Below, in pieces: positions 45,151 to 53,397 of a stretch of DNA of 64,000 bases. The position numbers were made by a program, and so were the translations under genes. The stretch is from Pedobacter sp. L105 (lineage in GTDB: Bacteria; Bacteroidota; Bacteroidia; Sphingobacteriales; Sphingobacteriaceae). The stretch spans positions 185,922-249,921 of the forward strand of contig NZ_LMUP01000009.1 of the NCBI RefSeq assembly GCF_009765875.1, given 5' to 3'. A model generated the notes under the pieces. The model was not told the DNA's origin, made no database searches, and worked only from the letters and a program-made list of their open reading frames with translations. The first letter of the stretch is position 1, and each line of letters opens with the position of its first letter.

Positions 45151-45432
45151 ATTTTTCGGATTAACTGATGAGCAGTAAGTAACCAGGGACTAAATTATTT
45201 GTTGCAATCCATGTGCCATACGTGGTTTTATAACTTTAAGAGGTATGAATTGTTTGGATAGACATTTTTCAAATACTTGCCTTAACATACAGGTATCTTA
45301 ATACTGTTAAAGATTTCTTTATTAATATGAGTTGCAGCACTATGACTTATAATTTATCCTAAAGAGGTTATTTTGAGGCGTACAATACTGAGCGATCTTC
45401 GTAGGCATTAGTAGGCAGATATAACATTGCTT

Positions 45433-46641
45433 CTATTTCAGTAAGTATTCATAGGCAGGAATGACATGAATGATCTTTCCGTTTTTTTCGAAAAGATCTT
45501 TTTGCGATATAGTGATTAAGGTTCCTTCATCCATATTAAATAATTCCAGAGCTTCAATCATACCATTAAGTTCTCTATCTAGATTATCTGAATTCAATTC
45601 ATAACATACCTGGATGGCTTGATGAAATGCCCCATTTTTAAATGCGATAAAGTCACATTCTCCTTTTTCTGAAAAATAATAGATCTCTTTATAAGATCGG
45701 CGAAGATGCAAAAAAATTAGATTTTCGAATTTACGCCCATTGTCCTCAGTAAAAGAACCTGAATTGACATTGACCAGACCTGTATCAATTGCATATACTT
45801 TTCTGGGGTTTGCTATCTGTTTTTTTAGAGAATAACTAAACTTGGGAACAAAATGCAATAAATAAGAATATTCCATATGTGATAAATATTCCAATACAGT
45901 GCTGGTGGCACCTACTTCAAAAATCTTTTTAAGATTATTGCCAGATACAGGCTTTCCTACATTTGAGATTAGATATTGAGCCAAACGCTGTAAAGTTCTC
46001 ACGTCTTTGATACTGTACCGAATCGCAATGTCACGGATCAATATATCTTCAAATAGATGGTTTAGAATGTCATCGGTCTTTTCTTTAATATATTCTGGAA
46101 AGCCTCCTATTGTTAGATAGTTAATTAGTGATTCAGCGGATGGGGATAATTTTTGGTAAGAGATGAACTCGTGATAGGAGAACGGAAATAATTCTTTAGT
46201 AATGTGCCTTCCTGTAAGCTTTGTTCCTAATTCCCTGCTCAATAATGAAGCATTTGAGCCAGTAACAACTATCTTAAATCCTTCATCTAATTTTTGCCGA
46301 ACATACCTTTCCCATTCTGGTATAATTTGGATTTCATCAAACATTAACACGGAGAGGTTTTGTTCCCGGATCAACACATCTAACCTAAGGAAATCCTTGT
46401 TTTCAAATTCATATAATCGGGGGTCTTCAAAATTGAGGTATAGTGCATCAGGATATTTGCTGCTTAGTAATTGAAATAATAAAGTGCTTTTTCCGCATCT
46501 TCTTATTCCCGATACAATGAGGGCATGTGAAGCTAAATTAGGTAATAATTTCAACGCATCTCTTTTTAGCCCTTTGTCCTTATTTGCTATATTTTGGCTT
46601 TGTGCCTGAATAATTTGACTGAGAATATTCTGAGGTATCAT
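45433..46641 (-). CDS. AAA-type ATPase with DUF4143 domain
   Basis: The 402-residue protein has an AAA_14 ATPase domain with Walker A SGIRRCGKST (about 43-53), Walker B SVLMFDEIQ (about 95-104) and sensor TGSNASLLSRELGTKLTGRH. The C-terminal DUF4143 domain (about 200-350) includes YSIKDVRTLQRLAQYLISN and ENLIFLHLRR followed by GECDFIAF, a PD-(D/E)xK-like nuclease remnant. This widespread prokaryotic family has no fixed function and is often found in genome-variable regions. Here a perfect 43-bp palindrome lies 18 bp before the start codon and gene debris lies upstream. Confidence 0.92.
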   Translation of the reverse strand: MIPQNILSQIIQAQSQNIANKDKGLKRDALKLLPNLASHALIVSGIRRCGKSTLLFQLLSSKYPDALYLNFEDPRLYEFENKDFLRLDVLIREQNLSVLMFDEIQIIPEWERYVRQKLDEGFKIVVTGSNASLLSRELGTKLTGRHITKELFPFSYHEFISYQKLSPSAESLINYLTIGGFPEYIKEKTDDILNHLFEDILIRDIAIRYSIKDVRTLQRLAQYLISNVGKPVSGNNLKKIFEVGATSTVLEYLSHMEYSYLLHFVPKFSYSLKKQIANPRKVYAIDTGLVNVNSGSFTEDNGRKFENLIFLHLRRSYKEIYYFSEKGECDFIAFKNGAFHQAIQVCYELNSDNLDRELNGMIEALELFNMDEGTLITISQKDLFEKNGKIIHVIPAYEYLLK

Positions 46642-46659
46642 AAGTTAGTGTTTGATACG

Positions 46660-46702
46660 AAAATACAATAGTTTTGTTTACTAAACAAAACTATTGTATT
46701 TT
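46660..46702. repeat. Perfect 43-bp palindrome before the ATPase gene
   Basis: Two 21-nt arms (46660-46680 and 46682-46702) are exact reverse complements around a single central base. Each arm contains TAGTTTTG, a TAnnTTTG promoter-box match, one on each strand. It could be an autoregulatory operator, a divergent promoter pair or a hairpin leader for the ATPase mRNA. Confidence 0.85.
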
Positions 46703-46730
46703 TAGGTCACTCTCTTTCTATATTTTGTCG

Positions 46731-46849
46731 TTGAAGATAACTACTGCATCAAAGAGGCTTTTGTGTATAAAATTGAAATACAGCTTATTATAGTCAAATC
46801 ATTTATAAAGCGGTTCGATCTTAATGCGGCTGGGGGTACTATCTTCAAC
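46731..46849 (+). pseudogene. Gene fragment, copy 1
   Basis: An open frame reads YCIKEAFVYKIEIQL, then IIVKSFIKRFDLNAAGG, and ends at a TAG (46850-46852). The same protein segment (EIQ-x-x-IVK-x-F-x-KRFD-x-NAAGG) recurs at 47110-47172 with several synonymous base changes, so both descend from a real coding sequence. I do not recognise the protein. Confidence 0.55.
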
Positions 46850-46853
46850 TAGA

Positions 46854-46983
46854 TTATCTGATCATTGCAGGGAAAAATATCCCGCTTTGGATATATCTAG
46901 TTATCAGCTGCATTTATTTATTCAGCGGATGGTCGATCCATGCAAAATTGCGTAAAGACGAAGGTTTGATTTAGCTTCTTATT
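46854..46983 (+). pseudogene. Truncated copy of the membrane-protein gene at 55809
   Basis: This 130-bp segment matches 56060-56197, the last third of an intact membrane-protein gene plus about 14 bp beyond its stop. I count three base substitutions (two synonymous) and one 8-bp length difference near the stop codon. The frame is open (YLIIAGKNIPLWIYLVIS), but its 5' two thirds are replaced by the unrelated fragment at 46731. Confidence 0.85.
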
Positions 46984-47085
46984 TGATCCATTGATCTGAA
47001 TTCTTATCTGGCTTTTGTAGTGTTAATTGTTAGTGTTGATCAGGTTATCATCTACTAAAATGGGATCTTTAAGATCTGTAATTGC

Positions 47086-47386
47086 ATGAAAGTGTATTTT
47101 GTTTATTTATTTGAAATACAGATTGGTATCGTCAAATATTTCATGAAGCGGTTCGATTTTAATGCGGCTGGAGGGTATACAACAGCTCTTCAGGAAATCC
47201 AGATTAGTTATAGATGAAATTGCAAGTTACTATATTCCCGAAATGAATGAAGCAAATGGCTTATATAAACGTGAAATACACTGGTATAGTAGGTAGCTGG
47301 ATATTCTGGCCAAGCATCGTCCGGAATATCCAGGACTGGCGGCTGGAAGCGAGTTGCGGTTCATCTCAAAAATGAAGAGTTGTTAA
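47086..47386 (+). pseudogene. Decayed gene, copy 2 of the same family
   Basis: From ATG at 47086 the frame reads MKVYFVYLFEIQIGIVKYF, MKRFDFNAAGGYTTALQEIQ, then ends at a TGA near 47213. In the next frame the protein-like sequence continues (VIDEIASYYIPEMNEANGLY, REIHWYSR, an in-frame TAG, LDILAKHRPEYPGLAAGSEL, RFISKMKSC). One frameshift and one stop thus interrupt a gene of at least 100 codons. The family is unknown to me. Confidence 0.6.
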
Positions 47387-47490
47387 TAGAATAAAGTCCA
47401 ATATATTGGGTGCCCGGAAATGACAGTTGCCTTTACGGGCTTTTCCAGTAGCCTTCATAAAATTTAATTTGTCGTTTATTTCCGCAGGTG

Positions 47491-48546
47491 TTATTGGAGG
47501 GAATTTTTTAATTCTGCTGAAGCCTGAGCTATGGCTGCCCGGGCAGCAGGGATCTGGCTGAAAGGATTCAGGAGCGCCCAGTCATGTACCATTCCATTAT
47601 AGCGGGTACAGACAGTCCTTACACCCGCCTGATCCAATCTGCGAGCATAAGCCTCGCCTTCATCACGCAGTACATCGTTTTCAGCGGTTAAAACTATGGC
47701 CGGAGGTAGGCCTTTTAGTTGCTTTAATGTAGCCTGTAAAGGTGATGCGTAAATGTCATTGCGCTTTGCGGCATCCGGCAGATAATTTTCCCAAAACCAA
47801 ATCATCACATTTTTTGTCAAGATTGGGTTTAAAGCAAACTGCTGATAAGAACCAGTGTCAAAATTTGCATCAGTTATGGGCCATAATAATAGCTGCAACT
47901 TAATTTTAGGGCCTCTTTTATCTTTTGCCATTATTGCAACAACGGCAGCCATATTACCTCCCGAACTATTACCCGCTACAGCGATTCGTTTACCATCAAG
48001 GCCGATTTCTTTGCCGTGTTCAGCAACCCATTTGGTGGCAGCGTAGGCCTGATTAATGGCTGTGGGATATTTTGCCTCTGGTGTCAGCGCATAATTGACG
48101 AATACAGCCGCTGTTCCGGAAGAAATCACGAGGTCTCGGATCAGCCGCTGATTCGTTGCGAAATCCCCCAGCATCCAACCTCCACCATGAAAGTACACAA
48201 AACAGGGAAGGGGATCATTAGTGCCCGCTGGTTTCACAATGGTTAGTAAGATCATTTGGCCATCGGCAGGAATTCTTACTTCCGTTATAACAACCCCTGA
48301 AAGATTAACTTTTACAGAATTTTGTGCACCGGCCAGCACAGCCTGTGCCTCTGCTGGAGTCATTTGCTCCATAGGTTTCCCTGGACCGGATTTTGAGGCC
48401 TCTGCTAAAAATGCGCTGATATTACTTTCGATGTGACTGGTTTGTACTTGTTCAACCTGCTGAGCCAAAGCAGTACCGTTAAAGATAATACTGCAAATTA
48501 ATGCCGAGCAAGCTTTGATTTTTAAGGACCTTTTCATATCAATCAT
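47491..48546 (-). CDS. Secreted alpha/beta hydrolase, HSL-type esterase
   Basis: The 351-residue precursor (348 from the second ATG at 48537, MKRSLK) has a signal peptide ending near ALAQQ. It shows the hormone-sensitive-lipase signature: oxyanion motif YFHGGGW, nucleophile Ser in GNSSGGN, acid in TAENDVLRDEGEAYA and His in MVHDWALL. Such enzymes hydrolyse short-chain esters. The AraC regulator at 48792, transcribed in the same direction 245 bp upstream, may control it. The start is uncertain by three residues. Confidence 0.92.
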   Translation of the reverse strand: MIDMKRSLKIKACSALICSIIFNGTALAQQVEQVQTSHIESNISAFLAEASKSGPGKPMEQMTPAEAQAVLAGAQNSVKVNLSGVVITEVRIPADGQMILLTIVKPAGTNDPLPCFVYFHGGGWMLGDFATNQRLIRDLVISSGTAAVFVNYALTPEAKYPTAINQAYAATKWVAEHGKEIGLDGKRIAVAGNSSGGNMAAVVAIMAKDKRGPKIKLQLLLWPITDANFDTGSYQQFALNPILTKNVMIWFWENYLPDAAKRNDIYASPLQATLKQLKGLPPAIVLTAENDVLRDEGEAYARRLDQAGVRTVCTRYNGMVHDWALLNPFSQIPAARAAIAQASAELKNSLQ

Positions 48547-48791
48547 TTTTACAAATTTTGAGGGAATTCAGATCTAGCCGGCTAAGCTGCTGTGCAAAAG
48601 AAGATGGTAAAATTAGACCTACAGATTACAAGTGTAAATTCGATATTCACAAATTAACCAACCATTTTTAACAATTGCACAGGGATGTCATCCATAGCCT
48701 GGTGATCTTCACTGTCGGATACAAAGGTCGGAAGCACCCATAAATCAGCAGCTATAAAAAAGAATCTTATAAATACAAAAATCAATCTTTA

Positions 48792-49688
48792 TTACGATTG
48801 ACGAAATCGATTGGGTGCTATTCCACAACGACATCTAAAAAATGCAGAAAAATGGTTAGGTTCTTCAAAGCCGAGGCATCCAGCAATCTCCGCTATGGTC
48901 CAAGTGGTGCCTTTAAGAATTAGTTTTGCTTCCTGAATGATACGGTCATTTATCAGCTGCATTGTCGTTAAACCCGTCATTTTTTTTAATGTTTTATTCA
49001 GATGATTAATATGTACATGTAAAGATTCAGCGAAATCAGCTGCTGTGCGGAGCCGGATTGAACGACGGTTGAGTTCGATGGGAAACTGCTGTTCCAATTG
49101 ATCTTTGAATAATCGGACCAGCCTTTCTGCTGCTTTAGTTTTATTAGATGATTGCAACTTCACCGGCTGCAGCTTTTGGGCTGCATGTACAACCTCCATA
49201 ACGAGACTTCGTAAAAGGTCATATTTAAATTCATAGCTGCCATGCAATTCACTGTAAATTTTTTCGAAATAAGCACGAAATACTTTCTCCTGTTCACTGT
49301 TAAGCAGCAGAATGCCATTGGCTGCATTGCGAAAAACGGGGAATTCTGTAATTGTACCATAATGAGTGAAGAAAGCTTCGGTAAAAATACAGACAAAACC
49401 TGTTTGTCTAGCACCTGTCTTTTCCCACATGAAAGGGATTATTGGATTGGTAAAGGCTAAAACCGTACCGCTAGCAATCACGCTGTGGTCTGCATAATGC
49501 ACCTTGCCTTCGGCCTTTACCAGGCTTATTTTAAAAAAATCGCGGCGGCTATAGCTTACTGGCTTTTCTTCAGGCCCTATGAGGTCTTCCATGCGGAATA
49601 CATTAAAGTGGCCTACATCGGGTTGTGAAAGATCAGCCTCCTGGTGATATGTCTGATAAAACGTCTTAAGCTTTGTTACCGATGGCAT
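48792..49688 (-). CDS. AraC-family transcriptional regulator
   Basis: From ATG at 49688 (MPSVTKLKTF) the protein has 298 residues; an earlier ATG at 49721 adds 11. The N-terminal half is a cupin-like sensor (YSRRDFFKISLVKAEGKVHYADHSVIASGTVLAFTNP), the type found in Bacteroidota regulators of small-molecule detoxification genes. The C-terminal helix-turn-helix pair reads TAADFAESLHVHINHLNKTLKKMTGLTTMQLIND and TIAEIAGCLGFEEPNHFSAFFRCRCGIAPNRFR. Its likely target is the esterase gene just downstream. Confidence 0.92.
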   Translation of the reverse strand: MPSVTKLKTFYQTYHQEADLSQPDVGHFNVFRMEDLIGPEEKPVSYSRRDFFKISLVKAEGKVHYADHSVIASGTVLAFTNPIIPFMWEKTGARQTGFVCIFTEAFFTHYGTITEFPVFRNAANGILLLNSEQEKVFRAYFEKIYSELHGSYEFKYDLLRSLVMEVVHAAQKLQPVKLQSSNKTKAAERLVRLFKDQLEQQFPIELNRRSIRLRTAADFAESLHVHINHLNKTLKKMTGLTTMQLINDRIIQEAKLILKGTTWTIAEIAGCLGFEEPNHFSAFFRCRCGIAPNRFRQS

Positions 49689-49991
49689 ACTGTAAATATA
49701 TTGATGTAATATAAAAATCAATCATGTTTTCATAAAAAACAGAAATTATATCAATTATTTCATTCTTCAAAACCAAGGATCAGCAAAAGCACAGTGGTAT
49801 CCAAACTCGTCTTGGGCAACAGAAAATTCTGTCTAAGAAAACGTACAGAGTTAATGAAATTGTCAAAGATATCATCATTAGCTACTTGGTACTAGATTCT
49901 TTTATCTTCATACAAGATGAAATGGGGTTGCAAGCTCATGGTAGATATTAAGTGAACGAGTAAACGATAGTTATTTTCATAAGATGTTAAA

Positions 49992-50086
49992 ATGCTTACC
50001 TTAGTACTATGCGTAAATTCGACAGGTCCCTTACCTAACCTCTTTTTGAAGGAATGGGAGAAGTGTGAAAGAGTCTTGAAGCTTAT
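49992..50086 (-). pseudogene. Tail of an AraC-family regulator
   Basis: The minus-strand frame reads SFKTLSHFSHSFKKRLGKGP followed by VEFT, the second helix-turn-helix of an AraC regulator (compare QSFSKLFKTKTHQTPIAYR in the intact 7757 protein). A stop lies just upstream in frame and the rest of the gene is absent. Confidence 0.6.
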
Positions 50087-50223
50087 TCATAATTAGGCAA
50101 ATGGATTGATTTAACGCCTTTCTCAAACCACAGTAATTGCTTTCCTGCTTTCTTTTAGAGAAGCATCTGTATTATTCTTTTGTAATCCCACGTTCAAAAT
50201 AATCTAGATGCTTTGAAAGGGAA

Positions 50224-50252
50224 AGGGACAATGACACATAGTCAAAGTCCCT
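50224..50252 (-). terminator. Hairpin after the SDR remnant
   Basis: AGGGAC and GTCCCT enclose TGAC/GTCA, giving a 10-bp stem with an A-A internal mismatch pair. It probably terminated the SDR gene on the minus strand. Confidence 0.5.
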
Positions 50253-50271
50253 CAAAAGTTATTTTCTGGTC

Positions 50272-50349
50272 TTAAGCACTAAAGCCACCATCTACCGTTA
50301 TGATTGAGCCTCTAATATATTTAGCTTGACCAGCATTATTAAAGGTATC
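50272..50349 (-). pseudogene. Tail of an SDR oxidoreductase
   Basis: The minus-strand frame reads AKYIRGSIITVDGGFSA and stops, which is the conserved SDR C-terminus (xYITGxxxxVDGG). Upstream homology ends at about 50349, directly at the 3' end of the propeller gene, so the body of the SDR was deleted. Confidence 0.65.
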
Positions 50350-50366
50350 TCAAAAAATGAAGGACA

Positions 50367-51416
50367 TTATTGCTTATCCTTTTTACTTCTAAAGTCAGTA
50401 ATGTTCTTGCCATCATACCGATAAACGCCATTTAAAGATCCAAACCAGATACTTCCATCATCAGCCTCCAATATTCCACAAAGCATCTTATTAATTGACA
50501 TTATTTCAATCACAGGAACCTTTTTAGTATATAGTGATTTTTGATTATAAAAGGAGAGTATCCAATCCCCAACCCCGTTAGGGTGTACTGGACCGGTTGT
50601 CCAAATATTTCCATGCTTATCTTCGAATATAGCAGATGCAGCCCTTTCTATGACCCTGGTAAATGTACTACCATCATAGCGCCAAATACCATTTGAAACG
50701 AAAAGGGTATCACCTTTCCTGTCATTGATGATGGACGCACCAAACCAAACATTACCATTTCTATCTTCGATTATCGACCAGACGTTTTGAAAAGCTTTAC
50801 CTTTCTTGTTTTTGAAAACAGTAAATGTTTTCCCATCATAAAAACAAGCATCGCCGCTGGTGCCAAACCAAATTTTCCCGCTTTTGTCTTCAAAGATCGT
50901 ATGAATATTATTATTGGAAAGACCTTCTTTCGTTGTGTAATTTCGAAAAGATTTGCCGTCATAACGGCTTGCTCCTCCTCCGGTGCCGAACCAGATAGTG
51001 CCGGCTCTATCTTCATAAATAGAGAAAACTGCATCATTGGCAAGTCCCTCCCTGGTTGTAAAATGTTGAAAGGATTTACCATTGTAGTGATAAACACCAG
51101 AATCAGTAGTAGCAAACCAAAGGGTTCCCCGTCGATCTTCCAAAACATTCCAGTATCTGCGCGAACCTATTTTACCGGTGAGATTAGTGAACGATTTTCC
51201 ATCATATCGAAAAACACCAGCATATGATGCAGCGATCAGAATGGTACCATTTCTGCCTTGTTTTACATTCCTAACCATGCTTTTTGGTCCGTACGAAGTA
51301 ATTGTGTCTTTAATTTCGTAATTGATATTATCTTTATGTGGTTTAGTTTGCTTTTCCCCACAATAGGAGGTAATAACAGCCATTACAAACAGAGGATATA
51401 AATTAAAATATTTCAT
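50367..51416 (-). CDS. Two-component-regulator-type beta-propeller lipoprotein
   Basis: From the ATG at 51416 the protein has 349 residues; a longer frame to 51512 lacks a credible start. The N-terminus MKYFNLYPLFVMAVITSYCGE looks like a lipoprotein signal with Cys19 (Bacteroidota lipoboxes are loose). About seven Reg_prop repeats follow, each with the pattern ED-(R/K)-xGxIWFGT ... YDGKSF, as in the sensor halves of hybrid two-component proteins, but no membrane helix, kinase or receiver is present. It is a stand-alone periplasmic or surface propeller. It is divergent from the membrane-tethered regulator at 51609 and may be its sensor or target. Confidence 0.88.
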   Translation of the reverse strand: MKYFNLYPLFVMAVITSYCGEKQTKPHKDNINYEIKDTITSYGPKSMVRNVKQGRNGTILIAASYAGVFRYDGKSFTNLTGKIGSRRYWNVLEDRRGTLWFATTDSGVYHYNGKSFQHFTTREGLANDAVFSIYEDRAGTIWFGTGGGASRYDGKSFRNYTTKEGLSNNNIHTIFEDKSGKIWFGTSGDACFYDGKTFTVFKNKKGKAFQNVWSIIEDRNGNVWFGASIINDRKGDTLFVSNGIWRYDGSTFTRVIERAASAIFEDKHGNIWTTGPVHPNGVGDWILSFYNQKSLYTKKVPVIEIMSINKMLCGILEADDGSIWFGSLNGVYRYDGKNITDFRSKKDKQ

Positions 51417-51546
51417 AATTATTTGATTGATGTTGTAATATTGCCTGGTTATAATTGCTTTTAATACAATTCTGTGCCTTAATTTTTTAAAAAAAAGATC
51501 CTTCAAGGTCATTGCAATGGATGGATCGAAACTACTTTAATCTCGA

Positions 51547-51578
51547 TCTCTGCGAAGAATTTGGATTGTAAATAAATT
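51547..51578 (+). promoter_or_regulatory. Bacteroidota-type promoter
   Basis: TCTG (51547-51550) and TAAATTTG (51571-51578) are spaced 20 bp; the -7 box is a full match. It precedes the ATG at 51609 by 30 bp. Confidence 0.6.
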
Positions 51579-51608
51579 TGTAAACTTTGTAAATAAAAAC
51601 CATAAACT

Positions 51609-52499
51609 ATGCTTGATAGCCGAAATCTCCTCTTGAGCAAAGGCACATACCTCATTGGATCGGTACTGCTTTTGTTTTTTTATTCAACTTGTGCAGCTTT
51701 TGGTCTGACTGATGGAGACGACTTTGCTCTTGAAAGAAGGCAGGTTTTATTCCGCAGAATCGGGCATGAATTACTCTTGCAATCGGGAGATAGTACGTCA
51801 AGAGTTCTCCCGATTAAAATTGTCGCTGAAAATGAGTATCAGATTAGATTTGAACATGAATTTACTTTTCAGACAGATTCCCTTTTAAAAACTACCCGGC
51901 GTATATTGTCCAAAGATCCTCTAGTAGGGGATTATGTGGTTAAGGTTCTGAACAGCGGCCAGCCTGGTGTAGTCTATGGATATGCGATAGCCAAAAATGC
52001 AAAAGAAGATATTATATCGTGTGTAGGTAGAAAGCAACCAAAAGCAAATTACATGATTAATGTTAAATTGAAACCCATAGGAATAGATACAGCAAAGAAT
52101 GGATATCTTTTGGGTAGCCTACCATTTTTAGCATTTGTTGGGTTTATATTTTTGAGATCAGTAAAGCCTGGAAGAGGTGTACCTGATGAAAAGTGTAAAG
52201 ATATTTTAAGTCTGGGCAGGGTGTTGTTTGATACGAAGAACAGGAAGCTGAAAGTAGGCGGAGAAACAATCAAGCTGACTCGAACAGAAACGCGTGTATT
52301 ACTAATTTTAGCAATGGCCCCCAATGAAATTATAGAGCGAAGCAAACTACAAAAAGAGATATGGGAAGATGAAGGTGTTTTTGTGGGGCGCAGCTTGGAT
52401 ATGTTCATATCTAAACTCCGAAAAAAACTTGAATGTGATTCAAATATCCAACTTGTAGTTATTCGTGGCAAAGGTTATAAACTTAATATTGGCTCCTGA
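51609..52499 (+). CDS. Membrane-tethered winged-helix regulator
   Basis: The 296-residue protein begins with a hydrophobic segment (GTYLIGSVLLLFFYSTCAAF, about 12-31), has an extracytoplasmic region (about 35-155), a second membrane helix (YLLGSLPFLAFVGFIFL) near 165-182, and a cytoplasmic OmpR/PhoB-type DNA-binding domain (about 200-295: KLKVGGETIKLTRTETRVLLILAMAPNEIIERSKLQKEIW, RSLDMFISKLRKKL, IRGKGYKL). This is a one-component membrane regulator, like ToxR/CadC but with the order reversed. It could sense an envelope signal, perhaps via the divergent propeller lipoprotein. Confidence 0.9.
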   Translation: MLDSRNLLLSKGTYLIGSVLLLFFYSTCAAFGLTDGDDFALERRQVLFRRIGHELLLQSGDSTSRVLPIKIVAENEYQIRFEHEFTFQTDSLLKTTRRILSKDPLVGDYVVKVLNSGQPGVVYGYAIAKNAKEDIISCVGRKQPKANYMINVKLKPIGIDTAKNGYLLGSLPFLAFVGFIFLRSVKPGRGVPDEKCKDILSLGRVLFDTKNRKLKVGGETIKLTRTETRVLLILAMAPNEIIERSKLQKEIWEDEGVFVGRSLDMFISKLRKKLECDSNIQLVVIRGKGYKLNIGS

Positions 52500-52586
52500 A
52501 GGACATTTTTAAATATGGCTTCTGAATATATCACAAAGGAATCCATCTAGCTACTAATTTGATCTTCATTTTTTGGATAACAACGA

Positions 52587-52736
52587 GAATTAGCTGTTAT
52601 CCCAAATCCTGAATTTAACGTATTAGTTACTTATACCGATCCGGAGAAAGTTGCAACAATCGATAGCTATTACCAAAGTTTGTTTTCTAGTTTACTGTCA
52701 TCCGAAAGATTGACAGCGTGCCTTTTTATCCAATGA
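52587..52736 (+). pseudogene. Possible coding remnant
   Basis: A 49-codon open stretch reads ELAVIPNPEFNVLVTYTDPE, then KVATIDSYYQSLFSSLLSSE. It has a protein-like composition and no start codon; a stop precedes it closely. I do not recognise it. Confidence 0.25.
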
Positions 52737-52897
52737 ATGGGAAGAAAAGCTCTGCCCATTTTTAAACTTTTGGAGCGTAAAAATATTTGGATAGAAATGT
52801 TAATTCCTGATTAGAAGTATTTTTTTTGTTAGTAATATTTTATATATTTAAGATGAATAAATATAGAATTTTGAACTAAATAAAATAAGTTAAGGTT

Positions 52898-53065
52898 ATG
52901 ATTTGGTCAGATAATGAAGAAGAAGCTGGAAATTTAGAATTGACATTACTCATTATTGCCAAATTATTTTATTTACTTTTCTTGTTCATAGTAGTAATTA
53001 TGCCATTACCTATTTGGATCTTAGCCAGAGAGATAAATAGAAAGATTAATGACATTGATAATTAA
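52898..53065 (+). CDS. Small single-pass membrane protein
   Basis: The 55-residue frame starts at ATG 52898 with a purine-rich stretch (AAGTTAAGG) just upstream. It has an acidic N-terminus (IWSDNEEEAGNLE), one long hydrophobic segment (about 16-43, ending MPLPIWILA) and a charged C-terminus (REINRKINDIDN). The order acidic-helix-basic is typical of small regulatory membrane proteins. It stands alone. Family unknown. Confidence 0.5.
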   Translation: MIWSDNEEEAGNLELTLLIIAKLFYLLFLFIVVIMPLPIWILAREINRKINDIDN

Positions 53066-53397
53066 AGAGTTTGCTAATAATTATTAGAATATTCGATAAA
53101 TGTTTCTTTTCATTTGTTTTTAAAATTATTATTTCATTTTAGCATTATAATACGCTGGTTATAAATGAAATATGGGCGTAAATATGATTTTGTTATCTGA
53201 AATATGAGTGTTAAATTCATTTTGAAGATATATGATTATCCATAGTAGTGAGTAGGATAGCTGTTACCTGTTCAAAAGATTAATGGGTAACGGTTTTATC
53301 AGTTTATAGCGGGTTGATTAGCTGTTTACAATTATGAATTTATGTTTGTAAGTTTGATATTCATCTATCAGTGCCCTTTATAGTAAATTTTAATATT

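Larger units (their letters stand above)
49722..50366. other. Intergenic region with gene debris
   Basis: This 645-bp stretch has no intact gene but carries minus-strand remnants of an AraC regulator (49992-50086) and an SDR (50272-50349), with a hairpin at 50224-50252 between them. Confidence 0.6.
52500..53397. other. Long low-density region
   Basis: This 898-bp region contains one credible small gene (52898-53065), a possible coding remnant (52587-52736) and a hairpin with 8-bp arms GGATAACA/TGTTATCC (52575-52602). The rest is very AT-rich and shows nothing else. Confidence 0.5.

Noticed and set aside
46731..47386. Insertion sequence as cause of the debris
   Set aside because: No transposase fragment, terminal repeats or target duplication could be found.
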